From positions 2,646,001-2,710,000 of the forward strand of contig NC_015167.1 in the NCBI RefSeq assembly GCF_000190595.1: a stretch of DNA of 64,000 nt, given 5' to 3'. Both the position numbers and the translations under genes were made by a program. Below the pieces are notes generated by a model, which worked only from the letters and a program-made list of their open reading frames with translations, was not told the origin of the DNA and did not search any database. The number at the start of each line of letters is the position of its first letter. Positions within the stretch are counted from its first letter, which is position 1. Source of the DNA: Cellulophaga lytica DSM 7489 (GTDB lineage Bacteria > Bacteroidota > Bacteroidia > Flavobacteriales > Flavobacteriaceae). This document shows, piece by piece, positions 23,226 to 32,733 of the stretch.

Positions 23226-26063
23226 TTGAACAACGATACACTAACCCAACAAACCAAAAAAGTTACTCCAGGCATAAGGATTAGCTTACGAGGAGAAGAT
23301 TTTATTGTTACAAATCGGGAGCGCGACATTATTGATGTTGAAGGAATATCTGAATTGGTCTATGGTCAAAGCTTTAAGTTTGATTTGCGATTAGAAAAAA
23401 ACTATAAAGTAATCAAGCCAGAAGAAACCGAACTAAAAGCAGACACATCGGCTCATTATAGGCAGACTAAACTGTTTTTAGAGACTACTTTTAGAAATTC
23501 GTCTCATTACTCAGAACATATTGAAATAGCACATAAAGCAGCTATTCGTGGTGCTAATTATCAATTTGAATCTACCATTAAAGCACTTAAGTTACCTCAA
23601 CCTAAAATTCTAATTGCAGATGCTGTAGGATTAGGTAAAACGGTTCAAGTAGGGATATTCCTTGCCGAATTGATAAGACGTGGTAAAGGAAAAAAAGTTT
23701 TGGTAGTAACGCCAAAATCTATTTTATCTCAATTTCAGCAAGAAATTTGGGCGCGTTTTGCAATACCTTTGGTTCGTTTAGATAGTCAAGGTATTGCAAA
23801 AATCAAAATCGAAATTCCATCTAACAAGAATCCTTTTGATTATTATGACAAAGTAATTGTCTCAATTGATACCCTTAAAAATAACGCCAAGTTTAGGCAT
23901 TATTTAGAGCGCGTAAAATGGGATGTAGTTGCTATTGATGAATGTCATACTGTTGCAAATGTAGCTTCACAACGTGGTGGATTGGCCAAGTTTTTATCTG
24001 AGCGTACAGAAGCTATGGTATTAACCTCTGCAACGCCGCATAATGGTAAACGTGAAAATTTTGCAAATCTTATTGGAATGCTAGACCCAACAGCCATTCC
24101 TTTTAATGGCGAGTTTACAAAAGAAGCTATTCAACCTTTATATGTGCGTCGATTTAAAAAGGATGTTGAAGATGAAGTTGGAGACGCCTTTAGGGATCGA
24201 GTTACAAGTAAAATTGATTGTCCTCTTAATCGAGATGAAGAGGAAGCACTAAGAATTATTCAGGAATTTAAAAAAGTAGCACAAGAAGACAGTGATGGCG
24301 ATTATAATTTTGAAGCACTCTTGTTTTCCATAGGACTCTTTAAAGCTTATATGTCTTCGCCAAAAGCTTGTTTAGAAACGGTAATTAAAAGAATTGAAAA
24401 AAATATAGATGAAGAAGGTGTTATTGAACATCTTACAGAATTAAGAGTTATCCTTCAGAAAATTGTAGATGAAAAGAGCGATTCTAAATACAATCAGCTC
24501 AAATTTAAGTTAGATCAAATGGGTTGGAAAGGTAAAAAGAATGATGAACGTATCATCATTTTTGCCGAACGCCGTGCTACTTTAAATGAGCTTGAAAAAA
24601 ACTTAACAGAAGACTTTGGATTAAAACCAAAAGCAGTTGTTCAGTTTAATGGAAGTTTGACCGATACACAACAGCAAGATATACTGGAAGATTTTTCAAA
24701 AGAGGATAGCGAGATCCGTTTATTCCTAGCTTCAGATGCAGGAAGTCAAGGTGTTAACCTTCACTATTTCTGTAATCAGATGTTTAATTATGATATTCCT
24801 TGGTCTATTATCACTTTAGACCAGCGTAATGGACGTATTGACCGTTTTGGTCAAAAACAAACGCCTTTTATATACTATTTGATTTCAGATTCAAAAAGTG
24901 AAGACGTGCAAGGCGATATTAGAATTGTAGAAAAATTAAAAGAAAAAGAAGAAGAGGTTCATAAGAGCTTAGGAGATGCCGGTAGTGTAATGGGCTTTTA
25001 TGACCAGCAGCAAGAAACTAAGTTGGTGGAAAAAGCTATAGCCACTGGTGATGATTCTCTTTTGGATACAAAAAATAAAGATGTAATTGATGACGATTGG
25101 CTATCTAGTCTTATGGAAGATACAGCCACGACAAAAGAAGAAATAAAAAAAGACGAAGGTTTTGCTTCTTTCTATCCTGATGACTTTACTTATTACGCCA
25201 CATTAATTGATGAATTAAAAGCTGAAGATGAACGATTAATACCTCGTATAACTATAGATAGAGAGGATAAGGTTGTAGAGATTGAGCAATTTGAAGAGTT
25301 ATCGTCTAAAGGTGTTTTATACGATATGCCTAAAGAAGCTTTCCCGCAAAAGAATGAAACCTTTAATCTAACTACAGATTCAGAAATTGTTGAACGGTCT
25401 ATTATAAGAGCCAGAAAAAAACAGAATGAATGGCCTAACTTTCAGTTGTTATATGACCTGAATCCCATTGCCAAATGGATGCAATACAAGTTGCTAGCAC
25501 AAGTAGATCGTGGTAAAGCGCTAGTTGCAAGATTACGAGAGCCATTACCTAAAAACACTGCTTGGTTTGTGTTTCAAGGTATTACTTCTAACCAGCAAGG
25601 AAAGCCTATGTTTTCTAAAACCTTTGTAATAGGTAAATCTTTTGATGGTGCTAGCGTTGGAAATTTAGAAACCTTCAATGAGTTTTTAAACCAGTTTCGC
25701 TTAAATGATAGGTTGACAGAATTAGAAACTACTAACGAGCAACTCGATAAAATTAAATCCTTACTACCTGAAGCAGTAAAAAGAGGCGAACAATTGTATA
25801 AATACACATTACAAGGTGGGCTTGAAGATGAGCTGGAAGAGAAATTAGAAAGCTATCAAGAAAAATTAGAATCTTGGTTAACCGCTTCTGAAGCACAAAT
25901 GGAACTAAAATTTGGCGATGAAACATCCGGTTCCTTCCATAAAAAGAAAAGACAACGCGAAGTGAATTACGTGAAGGAACAAATGGATGAGTTCTACAAT
26001 GAATTTTTCCAATTAGAAAACGAACCCTTTTTAAGAGTACTAGCAGTATTTTTTAATGCATAA
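23226..26063 (+). CDS. SNF2-family helicase, DrmD-like
   Basis: 945 residues. SNF2/SWI2 ATPase motifs are in order: Walker A ADAVGLGKTVQ at about 131-141, DECH box AIDECHTVAN near 237, motif III LTSATPHNG near 266, late motifs SDAGSQGVNLHYF near 504 and QRNGRIDRFGQ near 533. A long C-terminal region is helical. The short N-terminal domain before the helicase, the GLGKT form and the methyltransferase neighbour match DISARM class 1 DrmD as I know it. No ATG is available near the start of homology. The TTG at 23226, 18 nt after the HTH gene, is the likely start. It probably remodels or translocates on DNA as part of the defence complex. Confidence 0.85.
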   Translation: MNNDTLTQQTKKVTPGIRISLRGEDFIVTNRERDIIDVEGISELVYGQSFKFDLRLEKNYKVIKPEETELKADTSAHYRQTKLFLETTFRNSSHYSEHIEIAHKAAIRGANYQFESTIKALKLPQPKILIADAVGLGKTVQVGIFLAELIRRGKGKKVLVVTPKSILSQFQQEIWARFAIPLVRLDSQGIAKIKIEIPSNKNPFDYYDKVIVSIDTLKNNAKFRHYLERVKWDVVAIDECHTVANVASQRGGLAKFLSERTEAMVLTSATPHNGKRENFANLIGMLDPTAIPFNGEFTKEAIQPLYVRRFKKDVEDEVGDAFRDRVTSKIDCPLNRDEEEALRIIQEFKKVAQEDSDGDYNFEALLFSIGLFKAYMSSPKACLETVIKRIEKNIDEEGVIEHLTELRVILQKIVDEKSDSKYNQLKFKLDQMGWKGKKNDERIIIFAERRATLNELEKNLTEDFGLKPKAVVQFNGSLTDTQQQDILEDFSKEDSEIRLFLASDAGSQGVNLHYFCNQMFNYDIPWSIITLDQRNGRIDRFGQKQTPFIYYLISDSKSEDVQGDIRIVEKLKEKEEEVHKSLGDAGSVMGFYDQQQETKLVEKAIATGDDSLLDTKNKDVIDDDWLSSLMEDTATTKEEIKKDEGFASFYPDDFTYYATLIDELKAEDERLIPRITIDREDKVVEIEQFEELSSKGVLYDMPKEAFPQKNETFNLTTDSEIVERSIIRARKKQNEWPNFQLLYDLNPIAKWMQYKLLAQVDRGKALVARLREPLPKNTAWFVFQGITSNQQGKPMFSKTFVIGKSFDGASVGNLETFNEFLNQFRLNDRLTELETTNEQLDKIKSLLPEAVKRGEQLYKYTLQGGLEDELEEKLESYQEKLESWLTASEAQMELKFGDETSGSFHKKKRQREVNYVKEQMDEFYNEFFQLENEPFLRVLAVFFNA

Positions 26064-26069
26064 CAACTA

Positions 26070-29000
26070 ATGATAGAATTTTTAGAAAATATAGGCGATT
26101 ACTTTTCTCAGCATTTCTTTGATGAAGATTTCCCGAAGAAAGTATTTGATAAATCGGGCTATGGTGCAGACCACATTAAGGAATTTACTAGTAAGATAGC
26201 GCCATTAAGTGAGAAGTATTATAAGTTTAAAAACGATTACTTAAACCTACGTAGAACTAAGGACAAAGTAAAAAGAACCCACGATTTCCATACCCAATTA
26301 TTGCAAGCACTAGGATACATAAATGGCGTGCGTGCTTATGATGAACCTGTGGTGATGGATGATAAAAAAATCATCCCAATACGTTATAGATTTAACAAGA
26401 ATGACAAGCCATATTTGTACATAATGGAGATGCAGCCTATGATTCAAGTAGGTGAAGTAGACGCAGATGGGCTGTATGAACAAAGCTACATAAAGGAGGA
26501 CTGGGAGAAAGTTCTTCCAGACTCTTGGGATGGTTATGACATACGACCAGAAGTTATAAAAGAAGCGCTGTCAGAATTGTTTTTACTGCCAGAAGAAGAG
26601 CGTCCGGTTTATTTAATAATGCTTGCAGGACCCAAAATATTTCTGATTCAATATGAAAAATGGAAGTTTGATAGCTATTTACTTTTTGATCTAGAAGAGC
26701 TTTTTACAGTAACTAAAACGGCTTCAAATAAAAATTTACTAGCGCTATTTTATGCACTTCTCGCTAAAAAGCAATTCATTTCGGAAACCGAAAGTGTTCT
26801 AGTAGGTTTAGAAGAAGATGCGCACAAAGCCAGTTATGGTGTTACGGTTACTTTAAAAAGTGCCGTAATCTATGCGGTAGAAGCCCTAGCAAATGAAGCC
26901 ATATATTATAAATCATCACAAGCCAAAACCTTAGAAGCTAAAAAGGAAATCGTTACCCTACTTGATAATGACAACTTTGCAAGAGAACTTAAGGATGAAT
27001 GTCTAGAAATGGTATATCGCTTACTGTTTTTATTCTATGCAGAGTCCCGAGCAGATCTTGAGATATTACCTATCAAAGACAGTACGTATCAAAAAGGCTA
27101 TAGTCTAGAAATGTTACGCGATCTTGAGATGGTGCCTTTAACTACAGACTCGTCCCGTAATGGTTATTTCTTTTCAGAGAGTTTATGGAAGCTTTTTGAC
27201 TTTTTACATACTGGATCAGATTTAAAAGATGGTTTCCAGATGCGACCTTTAGACTCGCCATTGTTTGACAATGCATCTTTAAAGCAGTTAAAAGGCATCC
27301 AGTTTCGTAATAAGATATTACAAGAAATTGTGGTGCGTTTATCACTTTCAGAACGCACAAAAAATAAAGGACGTGGTAGAATTTCGTATGCTAATCTTGG
27401 TATTAACCAGTTGGGAAGTGTGTACGAGAGTTTATTATCGTACTCTGGTTTTTTTGCCAGAGAAGACCTTATCGAGGTTAAAAACGCTAAAGATAAAAAC
27501 GGGACAGACGGTACCTTTTTAGTGCCAAAAACAAGGCGTGATGATTTCAAGGAATCAGAGATTTTAAAGCACGAAGAGTATCCAGAACAAGACGTTATTA
27601 TCCCTAAAGGACATTTTGTGTATCGCTTGAACGGTCGTGATCGTAAAAACTCAGCATCGTATTATACGCCAGAAGTACTTACACAAACCACTGTAAAGTA
27701 CACGCTTAAAGGCATTATAGAACGCCTTAAAGAAAAACAAGCTATTGTAGATGGTGTACTTACTGGTGAAGCCTGTGCAGACGAGATTTTAAAACTTAAG
27801 ATACTAGAACCAGCAATGGGTGCAGCAGCCTTCCATAATGAGGTGATTAACCAGCTGGCTGTTGCTTATTTAGAGCTAAAAGAAAATGAAGAACAAGCAG
27901 CTGGTCGCAAGCGCATTACACCTGGTATTTATAAAGACGAGCTACAAAAGGTAAAAGCCTACATCGCCGCAAATAATGTGTATGGTGTAGACCTTAACCC
28001 AACTGCGGTAGAGCTAGGTAAACTATCCTTATGGCTTAACTGTATGCATAAAAATATGGAAACGCCATTTTTTGCGCACCGTTTAGGTGCTGGTAATGCA
28101 GTTGTGGGTGCCTGGTTAAAAGTATATAACGATAAAGACTGTTTAGAGGAGTTTCCTGTTTTGGCAAACGGTAAAATTGGTAAAAAACCCATTCCAAAAC
28201 CGTGGTGGGACAAAGCTCCTAAACGTGTAATGTGGAATAAGAAGGGTACGCTTTCGCGAAAGCAAAATCAAATCTATCATTTTCTATTACCAGATGATAA
28301 TATGGTACCGAGTTATGGTATTAAATTATTGAAAAATGAGTTAACCGAAGTTGAACAAAAAGCGTTTAAAGACTGGCGTAATGAGTTCAAAAAACCATTA
28401 ACCAGAGTTGAATTAAATAGACTAGAAAAGATAAGTAACGTTATAGATTACTTGCTAGAAGAACATTACAAACAGCAAATGGGTATGGTAAAAGATACCG
28501 CATCTGTTTATCAAGTATATGGGCAACCTAATCCTCAAACAACTACTAAAGGCTATGACGAAAAGGAAAGACTAACAGACTCTCGTAAAGACCGTTCTGC
28601 ACCTTACTTTAAGTTAAAAATGATTTTAGACTACTGGTGTAGTTTATGGTTTTGGGATGTGCGCGATGTTAGATTATTGCCCAACCGTACAGAATGGTAT
28701 AACGAAGTAGAATCTATACTACAAATAGACAGCAACGAGCTACTTGCAGATGGGTCGTCGCAAGACATCAAAGACCAAATACGTAAAAAAGCCCGAGCAG
28801 GTACCTTATTTGATACTAGCGACCGTATTGATAATATTGAGCAGTTAGCCCAACAGCATCGCTTTTTTCATAATGAGATTGAGTTTGTAGAAGTCTTTTA
28901 TGAGCGTGGCGGTTTTGATGTCATTGTAGGGAATCCGCCTTGGGTGAGTATAACAATGGATGAAGCAGGTATACTATCAGAAAAAAATCCCGAAATTTTC

Positions 29001-30824
29001 ATTAAGAAAATGTCAGCTTCCCAAGTAAAAAAATTAGCACCAAAAATTTTGGAAAACGATGTTAAATTAAATGAGGATTTTAAAAAGGAATTCATATGGG
29101 CTCAATCTACAAAGCAATTCTTAGGCGCAATACAAAATTATCCTTTGTTGCAAGGTCATAGGAATAATTTATATAAATCAATTTTAACTAATACTTTCGA
29201 TTTATCCTCAGAAAATGGTTCAATTGGATTGATTCATCCTGATGGCATTTATGACAATCCTAAAGGGCAAAAACTAAGAAAAACCTTATACAAAAGACTT
29301 GATTATCACTTTCAATTTCAAAATAAACTTATGTTATTTTCTGAAATAAAGGATAAAATTATTTACAGTATAAATATATATTCGTCGCCTTCTGAAATAA
29401 ATTTCAAAAACATAAATAATCTTTTTTCAGTATCTACCATTGTAAACTCATTTGGCCATAGTGGTTTAGGTATTTGTGGAGGGTTGAAAGAAAAAAATGT
29501 ATTGAATAATCAATTTGAATGGAATACCTCTCCACATAAAAGTCGAATTGTTCAAATTGAATCAAAATCTCTTAAAATACTACAAGAGCTATTTGAACCA
29601 GGTGCTAATTATGAATCTGCAAAACTACCATCAATTCATTCTGAGGATATTTTAAAAATTCTAGAAAAATTAAAAGAAAATGGAGGAACCTTATCAGATA
29701 TCAAGTTTTTTAGTACCGACTGTTGGAATGAGGTGAATTCTCAAAATCAAGGAGTTATTGAAAAGAAAGTTCATTATCCCACATTAGATAATTTCGAATT
29801 TATTTATAGTGGGCCGCACTTTTTTACCGCAAATCCATTCTATCGGAACCCACAAATTATGGTCAACAATCATAATGATTACGATATAATAAATCTAAAT
29901 TTAATTGATCAGAATTTTATTCCAAGGACAATATTCACGAGATATGAAGATTCTGATTTGTTTAAAAATAGAGTTGTTGGTTTAGATAATTGGATTTTCA
30001 CTTATAGACTTGCAATGGGGAAGATGATTGATACTATGTCAGAGAGAACTCTCCAGTCAACTATAATTGCTCCGTATACCAGTCATACTAATAGTGTGAT
30101 TTCCATTCAAACAAAATCAGAGTTTGAATTATTACAATTGTCTGGGCTAAGCTTTTCTCTAGTAATGGATTTTTATATTAAATCATTGGGAAAAAGTAAT
30201 ATTTATGATAATACCATAAGAAATTTAATCTTTGGGCTCGATGATATTTTTTTAATTTTTTTGAATAGTAGAACACTTTTACTGAACTGTTTGAGTTCAG
30301 CATACCAAAGTTTATGGGAACGTAACTGGAATGAAGATTTTAAAAAAGATTCTTGGAGTAAAAAAGATACGCGCTTAAAACCATTTAATGATTTAACTAA
30401 AGAATGGAAATGGGAAACACCATTACGTAATTGGTTTGAGCGCAGGCAAGCACTCGTTGAGATAGATGTCATTACTGCTATGGCATTAGGTTTATCCTTA
30501 GAAGAACTTATTTTAATGTACAATGTACAGTTTCCTGTATTACAACAAAATGAGGATGACACCTGGTATGATGCTACTGGTAATATTGTATTCACCGTAT
30601 CCAAAGGTCTCGTAGGCGTAGGTCTAGACCGCAGCGGCTGGAACAGCATTAAGGATATGAAAGCAGGAGAAACCTATGAGCATACCATTACAAAAAGTGA
30701 GTTGTATCAAGGTAAAACAATAACCTACCACGCGCCATTTACTAAGTGCGACCGTGTAGAAGATTATAAAACAGCTTGGGCGCATTTTGAGAACATTTTT
30801 AAAACAGAAGAAGCAGTAGTATGA
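26070..30824 (+). CDS. Large N6-adenine DNA methyltransferase, DrmMI/PglX-like
   Basis: 1584 residues. Motif I ILEPAMGAAAFHNEVINQLA near 578-597 binds SAM, GVDLNPTAVELGKLSLWLN near 645 is the following acidic/helical signature, and the catalytic motif IV is VGNPPW near 952, which indicates adenine-N6 methylation. A long insertion of about 370 residues separates motifs I and IV. About 570 residues precede motif I and about 600 follow motif IV, and the latter probably include the target-recognition region. Size and motif spacing resemble DrmMI of DISARM class 1 and type IIG/PglX enzymes. No PD-(D/E)XK site was evident in a quick read of the N-terminus. The stop overlaps the next start (ATGA). 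Confidence 0.88.
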   Translation: MIEFLENIGDYFSQHFFDEDFPKKVFDKSGYGADHIKEFTSKIAPLSEKYYKFKNDYLNLRRTKDKVKRTHDFHTQLLQALGYINGVRAYDEPVVMDDKKIIPIRYRFNKNDKPYLYIMEMQPMIQVGEVDADGLYEQSYIKEDWEKVLPDSWDGYDIRPEVIKEALSELFLLPEEERPVYLIMLAGPKIFLIQYEKWKFDSYLLFDLEELFTVTKTASNKNLLALFYALLAKKQFISETESVLVGLEEDAHKASYGVTVTLKSAVIYAVEALANEAIYYKSSQAKTLEAKKEIVTLLDNDNFARELKDECLEMVYRLLFLFYAESRADLEILPIKDSTYQKGYSLEMLRDLEMVPLTTDSSRNGYFFSESLWKLFDFLHTGSDLKDGFQMRPLDSPLFDNASLKQLKGIQFRNKILQEIVVRLSLSERTKNKGRGRISYANLGINQLGSVYESLLSYSGFFAREDLIEVKNAKDKNGTDGTFLVPKTRRDDFKESEILKHEEYPEQDVIIPKGHFVYRLNGRDRKNSASYYTPEVLTQTTVKYTLKGIIERLKEKQAIVDGVLTGEACADEILKLKILEPAMGAAAFHNEVINQLAVAYLELKENEEQAAGRKRITPGIYKDELQKVKAYIAANNVYGVDLNPTAVELGKLSLWLNCMHKNMETPFFAHRLGAGNAVVGAWLKVYNDKDCLEEFPVLANGKIGKKPIPKPWWDKAPKRVMWNKKGTLSRKQNQIYHFLLPDDNMVPSYGIKLLKNELTEVEQKAFKDWRNEFKKPLTRVELNRLEKISNVIDYLLEEHYKQQMGMVKDTASVYQVYGQPNPQTTTKGYDEKERLTDSRKDRSAPYFKLKMILDYWCSLWFWDVRDVRLLPNRTEWYNEVESILQIDSNELLADGSSQDIKDQIRKKARAGTLFDTSDRIDNIEQLAQQHRFFHNEIEFVEVFYERGGFDVIVGNPPWVSITMDEAGILSEKNPEIFIKKMSASQVKKLAPKILENDVKLNEDFKKEFIWAQSTKQFLGAIQNYPLLQGHRNNLYKSILTNTFDLSSENGSIGLIHPDGIYDNPKGQKLRKTLYKRLDYHFQFQNKLMLFSEIKDKIIYSINIYSSPSEINFKNINNLFSVSTIVNSFGHSGLGICGGLKEKNVLNNQFEWNTSPHKSRIVQIESKSLKILQELFEPGANYESAKLPSIHSEDILKILEKLKENGGTLSDIKFFSTDCWNEVNSQNQGVIEKKVHYPTLDNFEFIYSGPHFFTANPFYRNPQIMVNNHNDYDIINLNLIDQNFIPRTIFTRYEDSDLFKNRVVGLDNWIFTYRLAMGKMIDTMSERTLQSTIIAPYTSHTNSVISIQTKSEFELLQLSGLSFSLVMDFYIKSLGKSNIYDNTIRNLIFGLDDIFLIFLNSRTLLLNCLSSAYQSLWERNWNEDFKKDSWSKKDTRLKPFNDLTKEWKWETPLRNWFERRQALVEIDVITAMALGLSLEELILMYNVQFPVLQQNEDDTWYDATGNIVFTVSKGLVGVGLDRSGWNSIKDMKAGETYEHTITKSELYQGKTITYHAPFTKCDRVEDYKTAWAHFENIFKTEEAVV

Positions 30825-32224
30825 TCACAGACAAAGACATAAAAAGTATTGCAGCTTCTGGAGAAGGTTACAATGCAGAGTTTAAAGTAAGCGCTCCTGC
30901 CAATGTGAGAAAGCTTACAGAAGAAATTTGTGCTTTTGCAAATGCCTCTGGTGGCGTTCTACTTATAGGAGTAGATGATAATAATGTGATACAAGGCGCT
31001 ACTATAGATAACGCAAAACGCTCTGCTATTCATAATTCAATTGGTGAGATTTCGCCTGCTATAAACTGTGACGTTTATGCGGTTGATGTAGATGGTAGTG
31101 AGATTTGGGTTATAGAGATCCCTTCTGGAACACAAAAACCTTACGTGTTAAGTGGAGCTATTTACGTGCGTAATGGCCCTAATTCACAAAAAGTAACTAC
31201 TGTCGAAGAGATGCGTGACTTCTTTCAGCAAGCAGATCGCATCTATTTTGATGAAACACCGTGTCCAGCTTTTGACATTGCGACAGGTATTCACGCAGAT
31301 AATTTAAACGAGTTTAAAGCAGAAGCAAATTTATCAAATGCAGTTCCTAACGAGCAGATTTTTAAAAACCTAAAATTACAAGACCAAAACAATGCTTTTA
31401 AAAATGGAGCGGTGTTGTTTTTTGGTAAAGAACCACAACAATATATTGATACTGCTTTGATACGTTGCGTTGCTTTTGATGGTAAGGATAAACGATATAT
31501 TGTAGATGATAAAAAGTTTACAGGACCATTATATGTACAGTACAAAGATGCAATACAATGGTTAAAGAATAAATTAGATGTTCGCTATGAAATAGAAGGT
31601 TCTACAGGACCACGCGAGGAAATTTGGGAAATACCGCAAACCGCATTTAAGGAAGCTATAGTTAATGCACTTGCTCATAGAGATTACTATGACAGAGGTG
31701 CTACCATTACGATAGAGCTTTTTGATGATCGTGTTGAGATTGCCAATCCAGGTGGACTAGTAAGTGCGGTTTCTTCAAAAGATTTTGGTAAACGTAGCCA
31801 CAGTCGTAACCCATTAGTATTTGGGCTTTTTGCTCGTATGCGTATGGTAGAGCAAATAGGTTCTGGTATAGGTCGTATTAAAGACCTTATGAAAGAGAAC
31901 GATTTACAACCACCACATTTTTCTTTTGATGGAATGTTTACGGTAACACTTACAAGACCTTTTGATTTTGAAAAATGGATAGCCCGATGGGAAAAGCATC
32001 TTACAGATAATCGATTAGAAATTTTACGAGCCGTCAATGAAAATAGTAAAGTTACTATAGGAGAGCTGGCGAGTAAAATTGGTATAAGTGATACGGCTAT
32101 TGGGAAGAATATGGATGTCCTTAAAGAATTAGGACTTTTAGATAGAGAAGGCACTAAAGGTGGTAATTGGAAATTACTACATATTCTACCTGAAAATGAT
32201 GATGGAGTTGGTAAATCAGGTTAG
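30821..32224 (+). CDS. AlbA_2/Schlafen-type ATP-binding protein with winged helix
   Basis: 467 residues. The N-terminal AlbA_2 domain has EFKVSAPANVRKLTEEICAF followed by ANASGGVLLIGVDDNNVIQG (about 21-62). A middle domain precedes a HATPase_c_4-type part with FKEAIVNALAHRDYYDRGA (about 274-292) and FDDRVEIANPGG near 302. A winged-helix segment is at the C-terminus (VTIGELASKIGISDTAIGKN, near 410-430). The family is usually called putative DNA-binding, RecG-like or Schlafen-like regulator. It is translationally coupled to the methyltransferase. The last codons (GVGKSG and stop) are themselves the first unit of the repeat array that follows. Confidence 0.87.
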   Translation: MITDKDIKSIAASGEGYNAEFKVSAPANVRKLTEEICAFANASGGVLLIGVDDNNVIQGATIDNAKRSAIHNSIGEISPAINCDVYAVDVDGSEIWVIEIPSGTQKPYVLSGAIYVRNGPNSQKVTTVEEMRDFFQQADRIYFDETPCPAFDIATGIHADNLNEFKAEANLSNAVPNEQIFKNLKLQDQNNAFKNGAVLFFGKEPQQYIDTALIRCVAFDGKDKRYIVDDKKFTGPLYVQYKDAIQWLKNKLDVRYEIEGSTGPREEIWEIPQTAFKEAIVNALAHRDYYDRGATITIELFDDRVEIANPGGLVSAVSSKDFGKRSHSRNPLVFGLFARMRMVEQIGSGIGRIKDLMKENDLQPPHFSFDGMFTVTLTRPFDFEKWIARWEKHLTDNRLEILRAVNENSKVTIGELASKIGISDTAIGKNMDVLKELGLLDREGTKGGNWKLLHILPENDDGVGKSG

Positions 32225-32702
32225 TAAATAAATAATAGATGATACCTCTATTTACGGCGACCAGAAGCATATTTACAAATATTGGTTGGTAAATCAGGTT
32301 GGTAAATAAATAGATTATAACCAAATCTTAAATTGTTGATAATAAAACAGTTAATAAACAGACTGTTTAAAAGGTTGGTGAATCAGGTGGGTAAATAAAT
32401 GAATTTGAATTGCTCATAAACCGCTGTAAACACTTGTTTTACGATTAATTAGGTTTTTTAGGTGGGTAAATTGGGTGGGTGAATAATTTTAGGGTTAAAT
32501 ACTGTTAATCAGTTTTTTAAGAGGTTTTTCTTTTATAAAGAGGGTGAAAAGAGTGGGTAAATAATGAAAAAGTTGGTGATTGACTCTTAAAAAAGGATGT
32601 TGGTAAATCTGGTTGGTGAATAAAAACATTGTCGTTATAGTATTTACAATAGTTGACAAGTTAAAAGAAGAAAAGGTTGGTAAATTCAGTTGGTGAATAA
32701 AT
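32207..32702 (+). repeat. Array of seven degenerate repeats between the AlbA_2 and giant helicase genes
   Basis: Units of about 27 bp start at 32207, 32284, 32373, 32461, 32542, 32599 and 32675. The typical unit is GGTTGGTAAATCAGGTTGGT followed by AAATAAAT, which is itself a tandem pair of GGTTGGTRAAT. Spacing is 57-89 bp. The intervening sequences are AT-rich and different from one another. The first unit overlaps the end of the upstream coding sequence and supplies its stop. The 509-bp gap contains no other gene. Function is unknown; regulator binding, an RNA leader or recombination are open possibilities. Confidence 0.8.
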
Positions 32703-32733
32703 GAGAATAATAACAATAAACAAGAACATATAG

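Noticed and set aside
32207..32702. CRISPR array
   Set aside because: The units are degenerate and not identical, spacing ranges from 57 to 89 bp, and no cas gene is near.
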